Below, piece after piece: positions 1 to 12,997 of a stretch of 64,000 nt of DNA (its first letter is position 1; the number at the start of each line of letters is the position of its first letter). A model generated the notes under the pieces. The model did no database searches. It had not been told where the DNA came from and worked only from the letters and a program-made list of their open reading frames with translations. This stretch comes from Trichoplax sp. H2 (lineage: Eukaryota; Placozoa; Uniplacotomia; Trichoplacea): positions 186,001 through 250,000 of the forward strand of contig NOWV01000087.1 of assembly GCA_003344405.1 (NCBI GenBank), given 5' to 3'. The position numbers and the translations under genes are program-made.

Positions 1-91
1 CCCAATCAGCTTGCTTAATTCCTAAATCTCTACCAGGTTGGTTAGTTGCAGAAAAGTTGTGATCGAAAATATCTTTCTGCTTCCTTAATAG

Positions 92-1172
92 TTTCCCTAT
101 CTGACTGGTTTTGTACATGGAGAGGAAGATAATACATTTACAAATGCTATTGGTGAATCCGTCATAATTGAAATTGAATCTACCGCTCAGGAAACAGCGA
201 ACGTATTACGTAGAGTATTAAATAACAACGAAAAGGCAAGTCAACTGTTGGCTGAAATCATACATGGTGATATCCAGTGTCAGAATAATGAACATATTTT
301 CAATAAAGACGACACTATCAATATTGATAATTTCGGAATTTGGATTGATCCATTGGGTACAGTAGATAACTGCTAATTGAAGCTTAATTCTTTCATACAA
401 TATGATATATTTTGTTTTCCTTTTTGTACGTATCATTAAGAATTAACCTTATACATATAATACCATACATTATCCAATATCGAAACTTTTAAATGAGACT
501 AAGATTTAATCTTCTGTATTAATATCATTATAAATAGATGGTACAAATGAATATATTAGCCAAAATGTTGTTGAAGCCCAGAATGGTATTTATTCAAAAG
601 GCTTACAGTGTGTTACTGTCCTGATCGGAATTTATCATCGAACAAGTGGATCACCAATTGCAGGTGTTATCAATCAGCCTTTCCATCAAGTTTTACCTAA
701 TGGACAATGGCAAGGCAGATCGATTTGGGCTCTGTGCTACAACGGCATGAATTTCAATTCAAATTTACACTTAAAAACGGAAAAAGATGTTCCAAAAGAA
801 CATAATATTAAGAAGTATACGGTTCTATTAAGTGGAAGTGAATCTAAAACTGTATTACAGCAATTAAATCGTGACGACATAAGTATCCGTAGGGCCAGCG
901 GTGCAGGCTATAAATTACTTTGCGTAATTGATGATCTTGCTGATGCTTATGTTTTATCTAAAGGTTCTACATATAAATGGGATACATGTGCACCTCATGC
1001 TATTTTACTTTCAATGAAAGGTTCTATAATTAACATGGAGAACGCAGATGAATCTACTCAAATTGTCTATAATCAAATGGATCCATCAAGCGCGAAATGG
1101 AACAACAGCAAGGGAATAATTGCTTTTAAAAAACTTCAGATATTGGAATATTTGAAATCTATCTTATCTTGA
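92..1172 (+). CDS. INPP1: Inositol polyphosphate 1-phosphatase, 3' exons (partial)
   Basis: Two exons are visible, 92-356 and 538-1172, joined over a 181-bp GT-AG intron. They encode the last 299 residues or so. Family members are about 400 residues, so roughly 100 N-terminal residues lie upstream, probably before the window. The Li+-sensitive, Mg2+-dependent enzyme removes the 1-phosphate from Ins(1,4)P2 and Ins(1,3,4)P3 in the cytosol. Exon 1 shows the metal-binding HGEED segment and GIWIDPL. The catalytic DPLDGT motif is created across the splice junction (GAT CCA TTG G + AT GGT ACA). Exon 2 then gives CVTVLIGIYHRTSGSPIAGV, INQPF, SGAGYK, and the second metal motif WDTCAPHAIL. The ATG at 747 is internal. 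Reading through the intron gives a false stop after DPLGTVDNC. The exon 1 acceptor (TAG at 89-91) is inferred from family alignment. Confidence 0.93.
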
Positions 1173-4100
1173 ATCAATATGGAAAGTCCGAATAATTTAA
1201 CTGAAATTCTCGCAACATCTGAGTGAAATGCGAAATACTAATCTCTATTATTTAGTTGTCTACTCATGCTGTTATGTTAAGTAAATTTGTAATAATATTT
1301 AATTGGTTATTAAACTCAAGATTGGATCTGCAAAACTTTAAACAGTTCAACTGTTGCATGGCCATAAATTTTTACAGTATCTCTCAAAATATATCACAAC
1401 GCATTTGTATATAGTATTTAGTTAAGAAATCATACTTTAGTGCAGCTATTGCACTTACGGATAAATATAATTTCATGATGTATTGGATGAGGATATCGTT
1501 ATTTGTATGTTTCAGGATTGAAAGATAGACTCTTCCTATTGAAAATCTATTTTATAATCATGATAATAATTAATATTACTACCATTAAATCTCAGATTAT
1601 AGAATAAAGATCTTAGTAACAGTACAATATTATTTGTCAAACGAAATATTAAATTGTTAGGTTAGGTGGATATCAATAAATTATCTAAGCTTTGGTATGC
1701 GAGTTTACGAAACGTCTTTAGAAGATTGATATACGCATTGGATAGCAAAGTTTGGTTAAAATTGTAGATAATATTCGATCTCCATGATATTTACCTGAAT
1801 ATATTCATATGTTCGGAAGGCTATTAGCGAACGTGGTGTGATAGTGAATCGTACAGAGCTGTACCTTTTCCTTCTTTATCGTTTTAGCTTTCGTTTTAAC
1901 AAAAATATGTTTATAAAAAATATCATTTTAAAAATTAAGGAGTTCAGTAATAATGACGATAGAGCAAATAAATCTCCGCTGGATACATTCGATGCAAAAG
2001 TAAATATTTTTAATCTATGGATCATAAATTATTTGCCTTACTGATAAGAAATATAAAGAATTACTTTAAAAACATTTTTTAGACGTAATTACTGAAAAAT
2101 TGAATCCAATTACTACATTCTATACAATACCTCACGTACTTATAATAAAATATCTATGTCATTGTGGCAATACGCTCGTATCTTCAATTCATAAGAGTAA
2201 ATAGAGAGAACTAGGCATACACCACTCTAGTGAGCTACGAAATCCTTTCCCTGAGGCTACATTAAAGAGATAGAAAAGGCTAATTCTTTGGTCTAATTCA
2301 TTTGTTGAATGCTTGTATGGCGGACTAAAAGTTATAATATGATGAACTTTAAATCTACGCCTTGATGTATACTATGTCAATAAGGCAGAGTTAATCTGAA
2401 GCTCCCTAGGAATTAAGGGTTAACCTATGTTTGAACCCTATCCTGCCTGATTCACTGATACGCTTTAATCTAGTACAGAGTAAGATGCATTTGATGCTTC
2501 TCGAATGATTCCAAGAGCGGCCCATTTTTATTGAACCGTAGCCATTTCTCTTAATTTATCATTTACCAAATAGACTCCGTTTTCAGGTTATTCTAAATTT
2601 TGTGCAATGTATCATAAACATTGAGTCACACAAATTCATTGTGCTTTAAAGAATTCACACGTGCGCGTATTTATACAGCATCTATATGATGATAATTAAT
2701 TAATTATTGACATACTGTATACACGTTACACTTGCAATTTAATAAATATACATAACGCCATATTGGTAAGTTAGAACACCAGTCGAGTCGTTCATAACAG
2801 TAGTACAAGATATTTTACATAATCATTTCAATAGGTACAAGATCGCCCAGACTATAGTCTTGTTGTTGCTCATAAGTAATTTAACTGCTTTTACTTGGAC
2901 ATAAGTATTTAGATGGCTTTAATGGCCTTAATTAATTGTTACGAGTGCGTATACTGTTAAGAGGATATAAAGTCAAATGCTCAATATCTACTAAGATACT
3001 TACAAATATTAATTCCAAGGATTAGAAATTTCATAAAATTTATTGACTTTATAAAAGTCAATATATTAGGATGGGTATTCGAAAGTGAATAGCTACGATG
3101 TATTTACCTTTATTAAGTCATAAATTATGGATGGAGGTACTACCAAGTCTGATAACGGTAAACTAAGACAATTTGGAATATGGGTCAAGAAATGATAGTA
3201 GTGAATTAGTTGTCATGTCATTAAAGCTAGTGCAATGCAATTAATTGTTTCTTTTGAGTAAGATAGTTTGATGCTATAAATTATACGAAGGCACTAATAT
3301 ATGCATATCAACCTCTGAAAGTAACCCTTGTCATCACACGATTCATGTGAAAAAGAGCAGGTACTTAATTCATGCGCATTGCTGGATTTAATTCTATAAG
3401 GTTGGAATATTCTATAAATTTCAGCATCTAACCTTACATATCTAGGCGTACTCTATCTTACATAATTATGATGTTAGCATAATTACCAATACAACACATA
3501 TTCAAATTAGCTTCCGTTACTTTTTAAAATGTAATATATTCATCTGAATAGAAAACACTTAATTATTAATCTATAAATCGATTCTGTAAGAAAATATTTA
3601 GTTGACCAGCTGTAGCACTTAAATTATTCGTTTATTGTCAGAGTCCTTAAAGAAAGAAATGATCTAAACTGTTAAAATTTGAATTTGAGGCTGTATATAA
3701 TCCTTTGTCGATGGTACTATTAAGTATTCACCACTGATACTGGCTTATGTAGGATTCTGCTCTGATTATTGCCTCGCATCTTACAATGGATAGTTGTTCA
3801 AATACTTAAAATGAATCGATTACTATAATTAATTATAGTACATATGGAATACTATGACTCCAAGGGATAGTCAAGTAGGAAATTTTATCGCATTTAAACA
3901 TTTTATTTATGATTTGGCCCGAGGTAATTAATATTTAATTTTGAGTTCAAATGTCACTACAATAGTCCTCATCAAGTTTTCAGCGTTTGAGTTCAGTTTC
4001 AATATTGGTAATGGTTCCGGGATGCCTTATTTAAAATTAAATATAAACGTGAGTGATACTTACAATATTGCCCTTTGAAATACCTAATTATCATAATCAA

Positions 4101-7100
4101 ATTTGAGTACTACCTATATCAAATAATTACACAAGCAGTATTTATAAAGTGCAGCGATGGAATATTTACGTTATTTTTATTATTAATTATTAGTAGTAAC
4201 CTACTAGAATATGGTAACGTGTTCATTAAGACAGCAGTCGCAAAATGTAAAGAAAAAGTTAAAGAGTCATTGATACTTTTCACGTGGTAAAACGCGGAAT
4301 GCATTCCCACATTTTGAATAGCATATTCTATTCAGATGTAGTTTAAATATCAATTGCAATTTTTAACGTTCTGCCGATAAATTCCTCCTGTATTATCTAC
4401 ATTTTAGTATCCGTTATATCATCGTCTAAATTTGTAAGTATTTGCATTACTATAAGCGACAGAAGTTAATACGCCACGAAATATAATAATTAAATAAAAT
4501 GAAAGAGCGCCTTTAAAATTAAAAACGTTGTTCATTTTGAATTCAAAAAATAACGGAAGGGATGCCCAAATATGATTTTTAGAATTTTGTCTATTGTTAT
4601 GCTGAATTTCAAGTAGAATTAGAAGACTATATTAAAACGTCCTTGATTGGATTACTACTGTTGATTACACTTATGCCTATAGATGCGTAGGCAGAGTGTT
4701 TACGATAAAATACCTAAATAAAATATTACTTTTCAGCTACTATAATCTAACAGAAGACAAAATATATCAATTACTGTAAGAATGTTGATACAGAATCAAT
4801 TATAAACTGCGCTAGAATTGACTAACTTGCAAGTTAGTATCTTGTGCTCTTTGATAGCTTGAAGTATCGTCAACCTTTTTTTTAGAAGTATTCCTGCAAA
4901 TTTTGTTTTCTACTTTGCAAAATTTCCCTATTTGTGTATGCCTGTACCAATCTCTTTATACGTCTTGTGTGCGTACGTGATCGGAATAATAATAGACTGA
5001 ATCTAACTCAACAGTTTAGGTCATGGCATCTTGGGTATTTATATCAATTAATCATTTTACAGGTCCTTCATTATCAATTGACCACTGAATTATTAACTAT
5101 ACAAGAGACTTACTGTCTAAATTAATTACTAATAAAGAAATTTTACTATTATAATAAAGAGCGTGATAACTTTCATGTCAAATAATACTTCATATTAACA
5201 TTAAGTAGGGCCCATTCTTACCCAAATGAATACTTATTTACGGTAGTTACAGTAATAAAATTTGGTTTTATGTTACGGAGTAAGCATTGATGCAGTTTAT
5301 TACTGGATTGATCAGATCAGTCGAGAGTACTTTATTCGTAAAATGCAATGAATGACAGCATACAATAATTATGACTACTCATTGTTGTCTTGAATTATAA
5401 ACAAGTAAAGTAAGGGTTTATGGAAATTTGATTAGCATTTTAACTAATTAGCAAGACTTACTTGCTAATAATCTTGCATACCAATACTTATTCGCATAGC
5501 ATATCCATTTTTGAGTGGTTACTTAGATGTTTTTACTACAATTGAAATTAGATACGTTGTGAAACAATACTAATGTAATAAAAATAGATTATTCGATTTC
5601 AGATGATTATCGTAGATCATTTTAACTATGATAGTTTACGGATAACATAACCATTTCTTACCTCGTTTTGATGTAATTCTGTGCATTATAGCAATTTAAA
5701 ATTATGACACATACCTAGGAAAAATTTTTTAAGCCTATACGATTTCACTCCAGCTTGATTTCGTTCTAATATATTGAGATAATTTTACAATTGGATTATT
5801 GTAGAATAGCAGCTGTTCTTGAACGGAGAATGGATAATACTACAATTTTACATTTATATTTAATGTTTCTGTAGTTGTATAGCGTGAAAGAGTACATTGG
5901 TTGAAAGCAGTTTCTTGTCCACTTTTCTAGGTATTAATTAATACAGCCTGCAATAACTGAATTAATAATTCTAAGAATGGCTATTATTGTATTCTAAATA
6001 TTCCTCTTGTACAACCTATGGAAATAACAAAATATTTCGGAATGAGTAAGAAGGAAGTTGTAAAATACTTATTGAAGCTTTCTATGTTTATAATTGTTGA
6101 CTATATGAACAAGTCGTAGATGGAATAAAAGAACGTATTCGGCACAATGAGTTAAAGAATTGCAATTAGTAAATAATTGCTATGTCGATCTGTCTAAGTT
6201 AAATAGAATATACAAATATGATCAATAATTTATAGATTAGTTATCGCTCTAATAATTAAAAGGGAATGCAAATATAATCAAGCTGTTAGAGGTGTCTTTA
6301 ATATAAAGAAAGATCGAAATAGCAGCATCAGATTCTACCTAAGCTATAGGCTCTACATCAAGTATTTTGTTTTATAAATGATATTAATGCAATTTTCAAA
6401 AGGGGCTTGGCAGGTATTGATAGCATTGATTAAATGATAATGCATAGACAAACTTTCAATACGATTGACTAAATACGTTCGGATACGTATTATCATCATA
6501 TGGATAATACTACATAATTCTCGTCGGAGTAAGTATCATTAACAATCTCAGTTTTGAATAGGTTCTGTAGCTGAAATACACCGTATCTTTTTCTATGAAT
6601 TTTACTCAAGATTTAATTTATTATTTATTACATGAATGAAAAATTAACACGCGATACATGGATAAATACCGTGATGTATCAATTCTATGACTCTGTTGTA
6701 TTTCCTTATATCGACCTGCAGGACTAAGATTAAAATAAACGAGTCTAGCAAGTTTATTGATCTTAATTCGACTTTTTTTTCTGCTTTCCTACCGGCATAA
6801 ATTCACGAATAAATTACGAATTCAATTAAGAAATTTGTTCAATTCGTTGATATACTTCTATCATAGATAAACATGATTAGTATTAGAGACGACGAGTTTT
6901 GTATCAATTAAAAATTGGTAAGCATTGATTCAATATCTTAAGCCATATGCAATAGTGATTCAATTGAATGTATCTGTGCCTTATTAGGAAAATTTACATA
7001 ATAATGTAGTTCCAGTAATTTCTGATGATAGTCATTTACTGCTATAATTATGTCATAAATAGTGTATAACAAACTTGAGACGGCGATTCAGAGAAGTTAT

Positions 7101-8200
7101 TGTTTATAAGGTGAAATAATAAAGCAGTAAAACAGCTAGTTCTCCATATCTTTGAATAACTTTACGTGATTTTCATTCCGTACAACTCTTGATATTAATT
7201 TTAAATCCAGTCGAAATTTGGGACATAGACTATGTGTTGAAAAGTTTATCCAACGTTAATTACTGTACCTTCATAAGCCGACATTAGCATCAAGAGCTTA
7301 AGTAATCTAAATTTTCCTTATTACCCACTACTAGTTAATTAGTGTAACTGGATAGCAAGCTAGTTATTATACTATTATTCTATGCTATCTCTAAATGGTA
7401 CGTTGTGTAATAAACTATTGTAACAGTACAGTAAGCCAAAAATAAAAACTTCTTAAAGAAATGAGCTCAATGCTAATTAATATAGAAAGGGGTGATCGCT
7501 AGAAATATATTGCATAATAGCTAAGATGAATCATAATGAGGGCGTTCGCTTCAATGACTATTCCAGCAAAAGGGTAGAATAGTCGGCAATACTGAATTGA
7601 TAATTTGTGTCACTAATGACTACGAATTTAGAAAGATCTCTATCCATGGCTACGGTATCTATTACTAAAACAACACAACGATTTTGGTAAATCAAAATCG
7701 ATGTAAATGCCTCTTTTTTCATGTCTTCCATCCACTTACTACCATGTTGAAAATAACGGATACGTCATTTTGTGGCATAGACAATGTATTTATAAAGTCA
7801 ATCACTACCCATTCTCAATTCCGTTTACCCAGACCATTCTACCACAATAAACATCGATTCCCTTCTTTCAATAATCAATGATAAAATTACCATCTGATCT
7901 CGGGTATAATTTGACAGGTAACAGGCTTTTATTATAAAATTAATTATGGTTGATTTTTTTAATAGAGTTTAGTGTTAATAATCCTGCTGTCATTTGCAAA
8001 TGAATTCTTCTTCCCTCTTGTCCCCGTAAATTGGCTGAAGTGACTTCAATGCTATGACGTTATCGCGAATCAATGTTATCTTGTTATCATGTCTATCACA
8101 TGATCACTTCCTGTATGTTAAACAAGAAAACGACTGACCTTGAAGCGATTGAATATATTGGCAACAATGTAAAATGCATTGTTCAACATTAGACGATTGA
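1173..8200. other. Gene-poor AT-rich interval
   Basis: About 7 kb with no open frame I can assign to a protein family on either strand. Frames near 70 codons (for example around 1838-2044, 4075-4290 and 7684-7881) are low-complexity and expected by chance at this base composition. The first few hundred bases should hold the 3' UTR of the inositol phosphatase gene; an ATTAAA lies near 1310. I see no repeat array, RNA gene or transposon ends. Confidence 0.55.
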
Positions 8201-8237
8201 CACTTTATCCCGGTCACCCTATCGATTGAGTGAAGAC

Positions 8238-8245
8238 TATAAATA
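8238..8245 (+). promoter_or_regulatory. TATA box (TATAAATA)
   Basis: A clean TATAAATA followed by a GC-richer stretch stands out from the AT-rich surroundings because the next 200 bases are pyrimidine-rich, have no long ORF, and end in a consensus donor. Upstream, 7990-8230 has an octamer-like ATTTGCAAAT and TGACGTTATC, typical of promoter elements. A start site near 8268-8275 would fit usual spacing. The target gene is not proven. The next coding start downstream on this strand is the first globin gene. Confidence 0.5.
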
Positions 8246-8269
8246 GGGGTGGTAGTATGAAAATCATTC

Positions 8270-8438
8270 CATAACGCTTCCTTCAGCTTTCGTCCATTGC
8301 TCCATTTTCATTGCTCACTTGTCGCCTTCTTCTAGTCATTTTTCACTTCACGGTCCTCCAATTGCCTTGGAACGATTTAAGATCTACGAATTTTCAGCTT
8401 TACTGAAGAAAAAACAAGACAATTTCAAAGATTTTCTA
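8270..8438 (+). other. Probable noncoding first exon with consensus 5' splice donor
   Basis: Downstream of the TATA box lies a compositionally distinct stretch without a usable reading frame: the ATG at 8257 stops after five codons. It ends in CTAGTAAGTAAGT, offering a donor at 8439 or 8443, both GTAAGT. The structure fits an untranslated first exon. A candidate partner is the acceptor at 11539-11540, 18 bases before the first globin ATG, which would give a 3.1-kb 5' UTR intron. That pairing is an inference and needs transcript data. Confidence 0.4.
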
Positions 8439-11400
8439 GTAAGTAAGTGATAATGGATCCTTACCATGTTATTAATGTTGTGCTAAAAGAATTGAATTAG
8501 AACTGCGCAATTTTTCTTTGCGAGCTTTACCTTCTTATTACCTATTGGCAAGAACACAGTTTTAATGGTGATTGCTGAGATATTTCCTTTACATGCGAGG
8601 CGATAATTCCACTTTTAGTCCAACATATCTTTCTACTCTATAGAAGCAGCTTAAGAAGCAATAAATGTATTGTATCCAGAACATGATACACTGTGTCCTG
8701 CTCGTATTTAATTGCTCCAAGCAGTACGATATGAAATAGGATAGTGCAATCAATCTTTTCGGTGCGGTCTCTTTATTATTGTACAGTCACACGAAAACAA
8801 AGCATAGTCTTGCTTTTATAGATTCTTAAAAGACACTGTAACTTTTTCACTTTAATAATTCGCAAAGGAAAGATGTAAAATAATACGGTATGAAAGACGA
8901 AGGTGAGATTCTTCAAATAGTATAGGCAACGCTTCCTTTGCTGCTTGCTGCCAATTAGAAGACAGTAGTAGCGCTATTGTTTCCGATAAGAATAGTTCTC
9001 TTTAATTGGGGCTGTAATACTTAAAATAATATTGGCTTATTTCTATATTACGTGATATTATCTCAACAGTTCGACTCAATTAGTTATAGGATAATATGGA
9101 TCACATAAGATATAACTAAATAGAAAAATATATCGAAATTGTTCCATTTTCAATTCTGATACCTATTATAGATAACTTGTATAAGAAATGCAATTAGGGC
9201 TTCTATTCTTAAATCAGATGGCTAGTATTGGAACTCGTGACTTGTCAATTACTAACTACAAATTTTTGCAATAATCTTACTGAATAAATTTTTAAATCAG
9301 TTATAGATGATATATTTGCTCGATCAAAAAATGGATCGTGCTATCTAAAAGCACCAGCCGTTCAGTTGTATGGTGCTACACTAATTCCTTCATGCTCACT
9401 ATAATTGAGAACAATTTAGGTAATGCATCGATTTTAAATATGAATGCACGTATGCTCATAGTTGCTGATTTTCACCTCAATAACAACACAAAATAATTTT
9501 TGGCAATATACAGTACTATGCGCTTGTTATTAAATTGTATTGTAATCCATTACTGCTCTTCCAATAGGATACTTACAGAACAATTAAATTAAGTTTATTC
9601 TGTTGCAAGTTCGCTTACTAAATACATTAGCAAAGAAAGCATATTACAGTATGATATACGATCTAATACGCATTAGTCGTTACTTTAAAACCGTTTATTC
9701 CCTATGACTCTACCAGAATATTGCCGTATTTTTAGTTTAAAAACTTTATCCTACTATCTATCCATGAATTTAATTACGAACGAAATTTATGCTAATTTTT
9801 TCTGTAAAAGGTGATAGCATTTATCCCAAAAATCTAAGGGTAGCCGAGAGCAAAACTTTAGATAAGCAACACTTTTTCTCCATAATCTATTCTTTCAAAA
9901 GTGATGTCTGAGTAAAAAATTGGCAATGAAATTTTCCTGGCGAGTTTCGATTGCGATTTGCAACTATCTCCACATTTGAAATCCATTTTAGCCATACTAT
10001 ATTTAACTTATTTTCAGTTTTTATGTTTTAATTATCGATTGTAATTGTTTTATCTATTTACCATTTTGATCTAACTCCTTCAATTTTATTGTTAGTATTC
10101 ATAAGAAATAACTTACTAAGATTTTTACAATGTAATTCATTATGCAAGTTTACATCATGGTATTATTTACCAGAAATTTACTGGATGTATTGAATATCCT
10201 TTTCTGAATTTTATTGATTCTTTATTTAGCAGAATGCTTTCAACTTTAGAAATTATCAATGCTATCGCTCAGCTATTTATAACTAATTAATATCCCGCTG
10301 CAGTATTATATTGTTCACTGTGAAGATTTTATCATCTTTGCTTATAGAATGTAAAGTTGTAAACATATTTTTCTTCTGCGAGAATTGCTTCCGTCACCCA
10401 TTAATTTTAAAGATGAAGTTTTTCCTACTTTAAAATGATTTCCAGACATAAGGACTAAATGATTTTTATCTTAAATCTGCCTCTTCAGTTCTATATATCG
10501 TCGGTATTAGTTACTTACAATGTTATTTTTACGCGGATAAAATAAAGATTGTTAGCAATTATTGCTCCACAATTTGTACTAACTATATACTCTACCCTAC
10601 AGATGGCTATTAGTATACGTATTTATGATTAAGTCAACAATCAACATTAAGATATATGTTTACAGAATCATTCTATTTTATGATGATCAACCTGCTATAT
10701 AGTTAACGTCAAATGAATAAATAACAGTATCCCGAAAAATATACAAAGTGCAGGCTCTATTAAAATTCATTTAAAGATGTCCCTTTAATATAATTCATAT
10801 ATTTATATTTTTTACCCTTTCTCTCTTCGCTTTCGCTAATATAAGTGTGAGCCATCGATATTTAATAAATAACTATTTTTAAAATACTGAGTACTGCTAG
10901 ACACAAAATATTTAAATTTAAATCACCTAATTATTAAGTTACCAGCATTTTATCTCAAATTTACCGCTGTTTTTATACATGTAATATCTGAGTACGATAT
11001 TTAAAGTCAACTGAAAACGTACTACAGCACAGCATTGCTAATAGGAAGCTTTGTTCATTCCTTGGAGAGTTCCATAGTTTCTTTGAAAATTAATGATTGT
11101 TCTTGCTACAGACTGTTTAATGTATCAAAAATTTATTACAGAATTTCATATACTCTCCTATTAATTATTTTAATTACTTATATTTCTTATCTTAAAATAT
11201 TTCAAATAACTAATTAGAAAATCATAGTAATGAATGACTAAAGCAAATATGTAATCTCGCATTAAAAAATAACGTGAAGTAACATTAAATGGTTCAGTTT
11301 ATAAAGAGATGTATGAATAGTATTAATAATCTAGGGTTATTTAAGTTCAACTGTCCCATAGAGATAAATCATTTAAATTTCTTATAATATACGCGTATGT

Positions 11401-11558
11401 ACTGAATCATGTGTTATCATAGAAATTTCATTATGCATCATTGGTGCTGCAATAACAATATTGTTGATACTTAAAGCTAAAATTGGTAGATTAAATTTAG
11501 CATTACGATATTAAGAAGTATTGATCTAATTTTCATCTAGATCAAAATTTTATTAGCT

Positions 11559-12747
11559 ATGGGAAATAGTGTGGGATGTTTGACTCGTAAATCCCTTAAA
11601 GTCGATCCAACGACTCAGCAAGATAGCATCTATGAATGGCAAAAGCATCACGAAATTTTGCGAAAGAGCTGGGAATTAATATGTCAACAAAAGACGGATA
11701 ATGGCGTTTCAGTTTTTATCAAGTAAGCTAAAAAAAATTTTTTAAGTGTTGCATTAGCATAGGATTTTAGCTCTGTCATGTCTTTTAGTATCTTAATTTT
11801 AATACTTTGCAAATGGATATATGACCAAGAGAATATCGTATGCTAGGTTATTAGTATATTTTCAGTTTTGACTATTGTAAGATTTATCTGACAATAAAGA
11901 TATTTTATTAGCTGTAAATAGATTCAGCACCCCGAAAGCATATTAGATAGTGCTAAATTAGCTTGTAGAAGAAATAATACGCTTTAATCCGTAATTTGCT
12001 TGATATACCGCAATTTTGCAATGAGTATTTCTGTTTACTATCTGTTTACAGTTTGTAGTCATTACTATGACCGTCATTTTTCTCTGTATAAATAAACTGT
12101 AAGAGGCTACCTATTCCATTTCCCTACATATCAAAGGTCTTTATAACTAAAATACGATCGTAATAGCGATTGCAAAGGTTTATTTCAACCTATGATTTCT
12201 TACGATGGTTCTGGTCAACAATTATAGTTTGATCAAATTGTCTCCGGCAACGAAAATCTATTTCCATGGCGTCGATTTTGAGAAAAGAGATAGCTACCTT
12301 GCCAAAAATACATTCCTGCGGAATCATGCAGCTCGCTTCATGGAAGCTATTAACGTAATAATTGGGCAAGATATGGATATATTCAGTGTGGAATCTTATT
12401 TTCGAGTTGTTGGAAGCAAACATCATAGTTATAATCTAAAGCTTGAACACGTTCAGGTTAGACATATCATAATTTTTAGAGTAGCATAATGTAGCTCGGC
12501 GCATAAAATATATGCTATTACGATAGAGATCTGGAGTTTACCAGGAATTGCAATTTTGACTTATCCGTAGTTTCCGATATGTTTTAAATTGTATACATAG
12601 GACATTTCTGATGCTTTCCTTGAGATGGCACGAAATGCTTTGAAAAAAAAATTCACGAAAAGTACGGAAGCTGCTTGGAGAAGCTTTTTCCAGATGGTAA
12701 CTGATGCTATTAAGAATGGCATAATGAAAGCTCAGAACCGAAATTAA
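11559..12747 (+). CDS. Globin 1, N-terminally acylated type
   Basis: Three exons (11559-11722, 12228-12456, 12601-12747) with GT-AG introns of 505 and 144 bp encode a 179-residue globin. Phases are 2 and 0, matching the classic animal B12.2 and G7.0 intron positions. Landmarks are the CD1 phenylalanine in IYFHG (about F67), distal E7 histidine in LRNHAARF (about H88), and proximal F8 histidine in VGSKHHSY (about H120). The G and H helices lie in exon 3. Together these predict haem binding. The protein starts MGNSVGC: Gly2 suits N-myristoylation and Cys7 palmitoylation, as described for globin X and other membrane-bound animal globins. That suggests a redox or signalling role at the membrane rather than bulk oxygen transport, but this is inferred. 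The start is fixed by the MG motif and an acceptor just upstream. A polyadenylation signal AATAAA lies at 12981. Confidence 0.9.
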
Positions 12748-12980
12748 ATTCACTCCTAGCTACTCTAAAACTGTATTACTCTTTGACGCTTTAAGCAAAT
12801 AGTCGTTTACTGGGCAATCCATATCAGTCAACTGACTTCATCACTGGATCAATATTGCTTTAAATTTTATATCTGAGAAGAATCACGAAATTGTAAAAAG
12901 TCACGTCATCTAATTCATCCTAAATACATAAATAGGAGTGTTTTGCCAATAACATATTGTCTGGTTGAAAACTGTTTAGA

Positions 12981-12997
12981 AATAAAGCGTAAATAAA
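12981..12997 (+). promoter_or_regulatory. Candidate polyadenylation signals, globin 1
   Basis: Two AATAAA hexamers, at 12981-12986 and 12992-12997, lie about 235 bases after the globin 1 stop codon. They are the first canonical hexamers downstream. In such AT-rich DNA a chance hexamer is possible. Confidence 0.4.

Noticed and set aside
2460-2600. Minus-strand peptide-like stretches (ENGVYLVNDKLREMATVQ and KWAALGIIREASN) in adjacent frames
   Set aside because: Each is under 25 codons with a stop between them; too short to separate from chance.
12538-12753. 71-codon minus-strand frame
   Set aside because: It is the antisense shadow of globin 1 exon 3.
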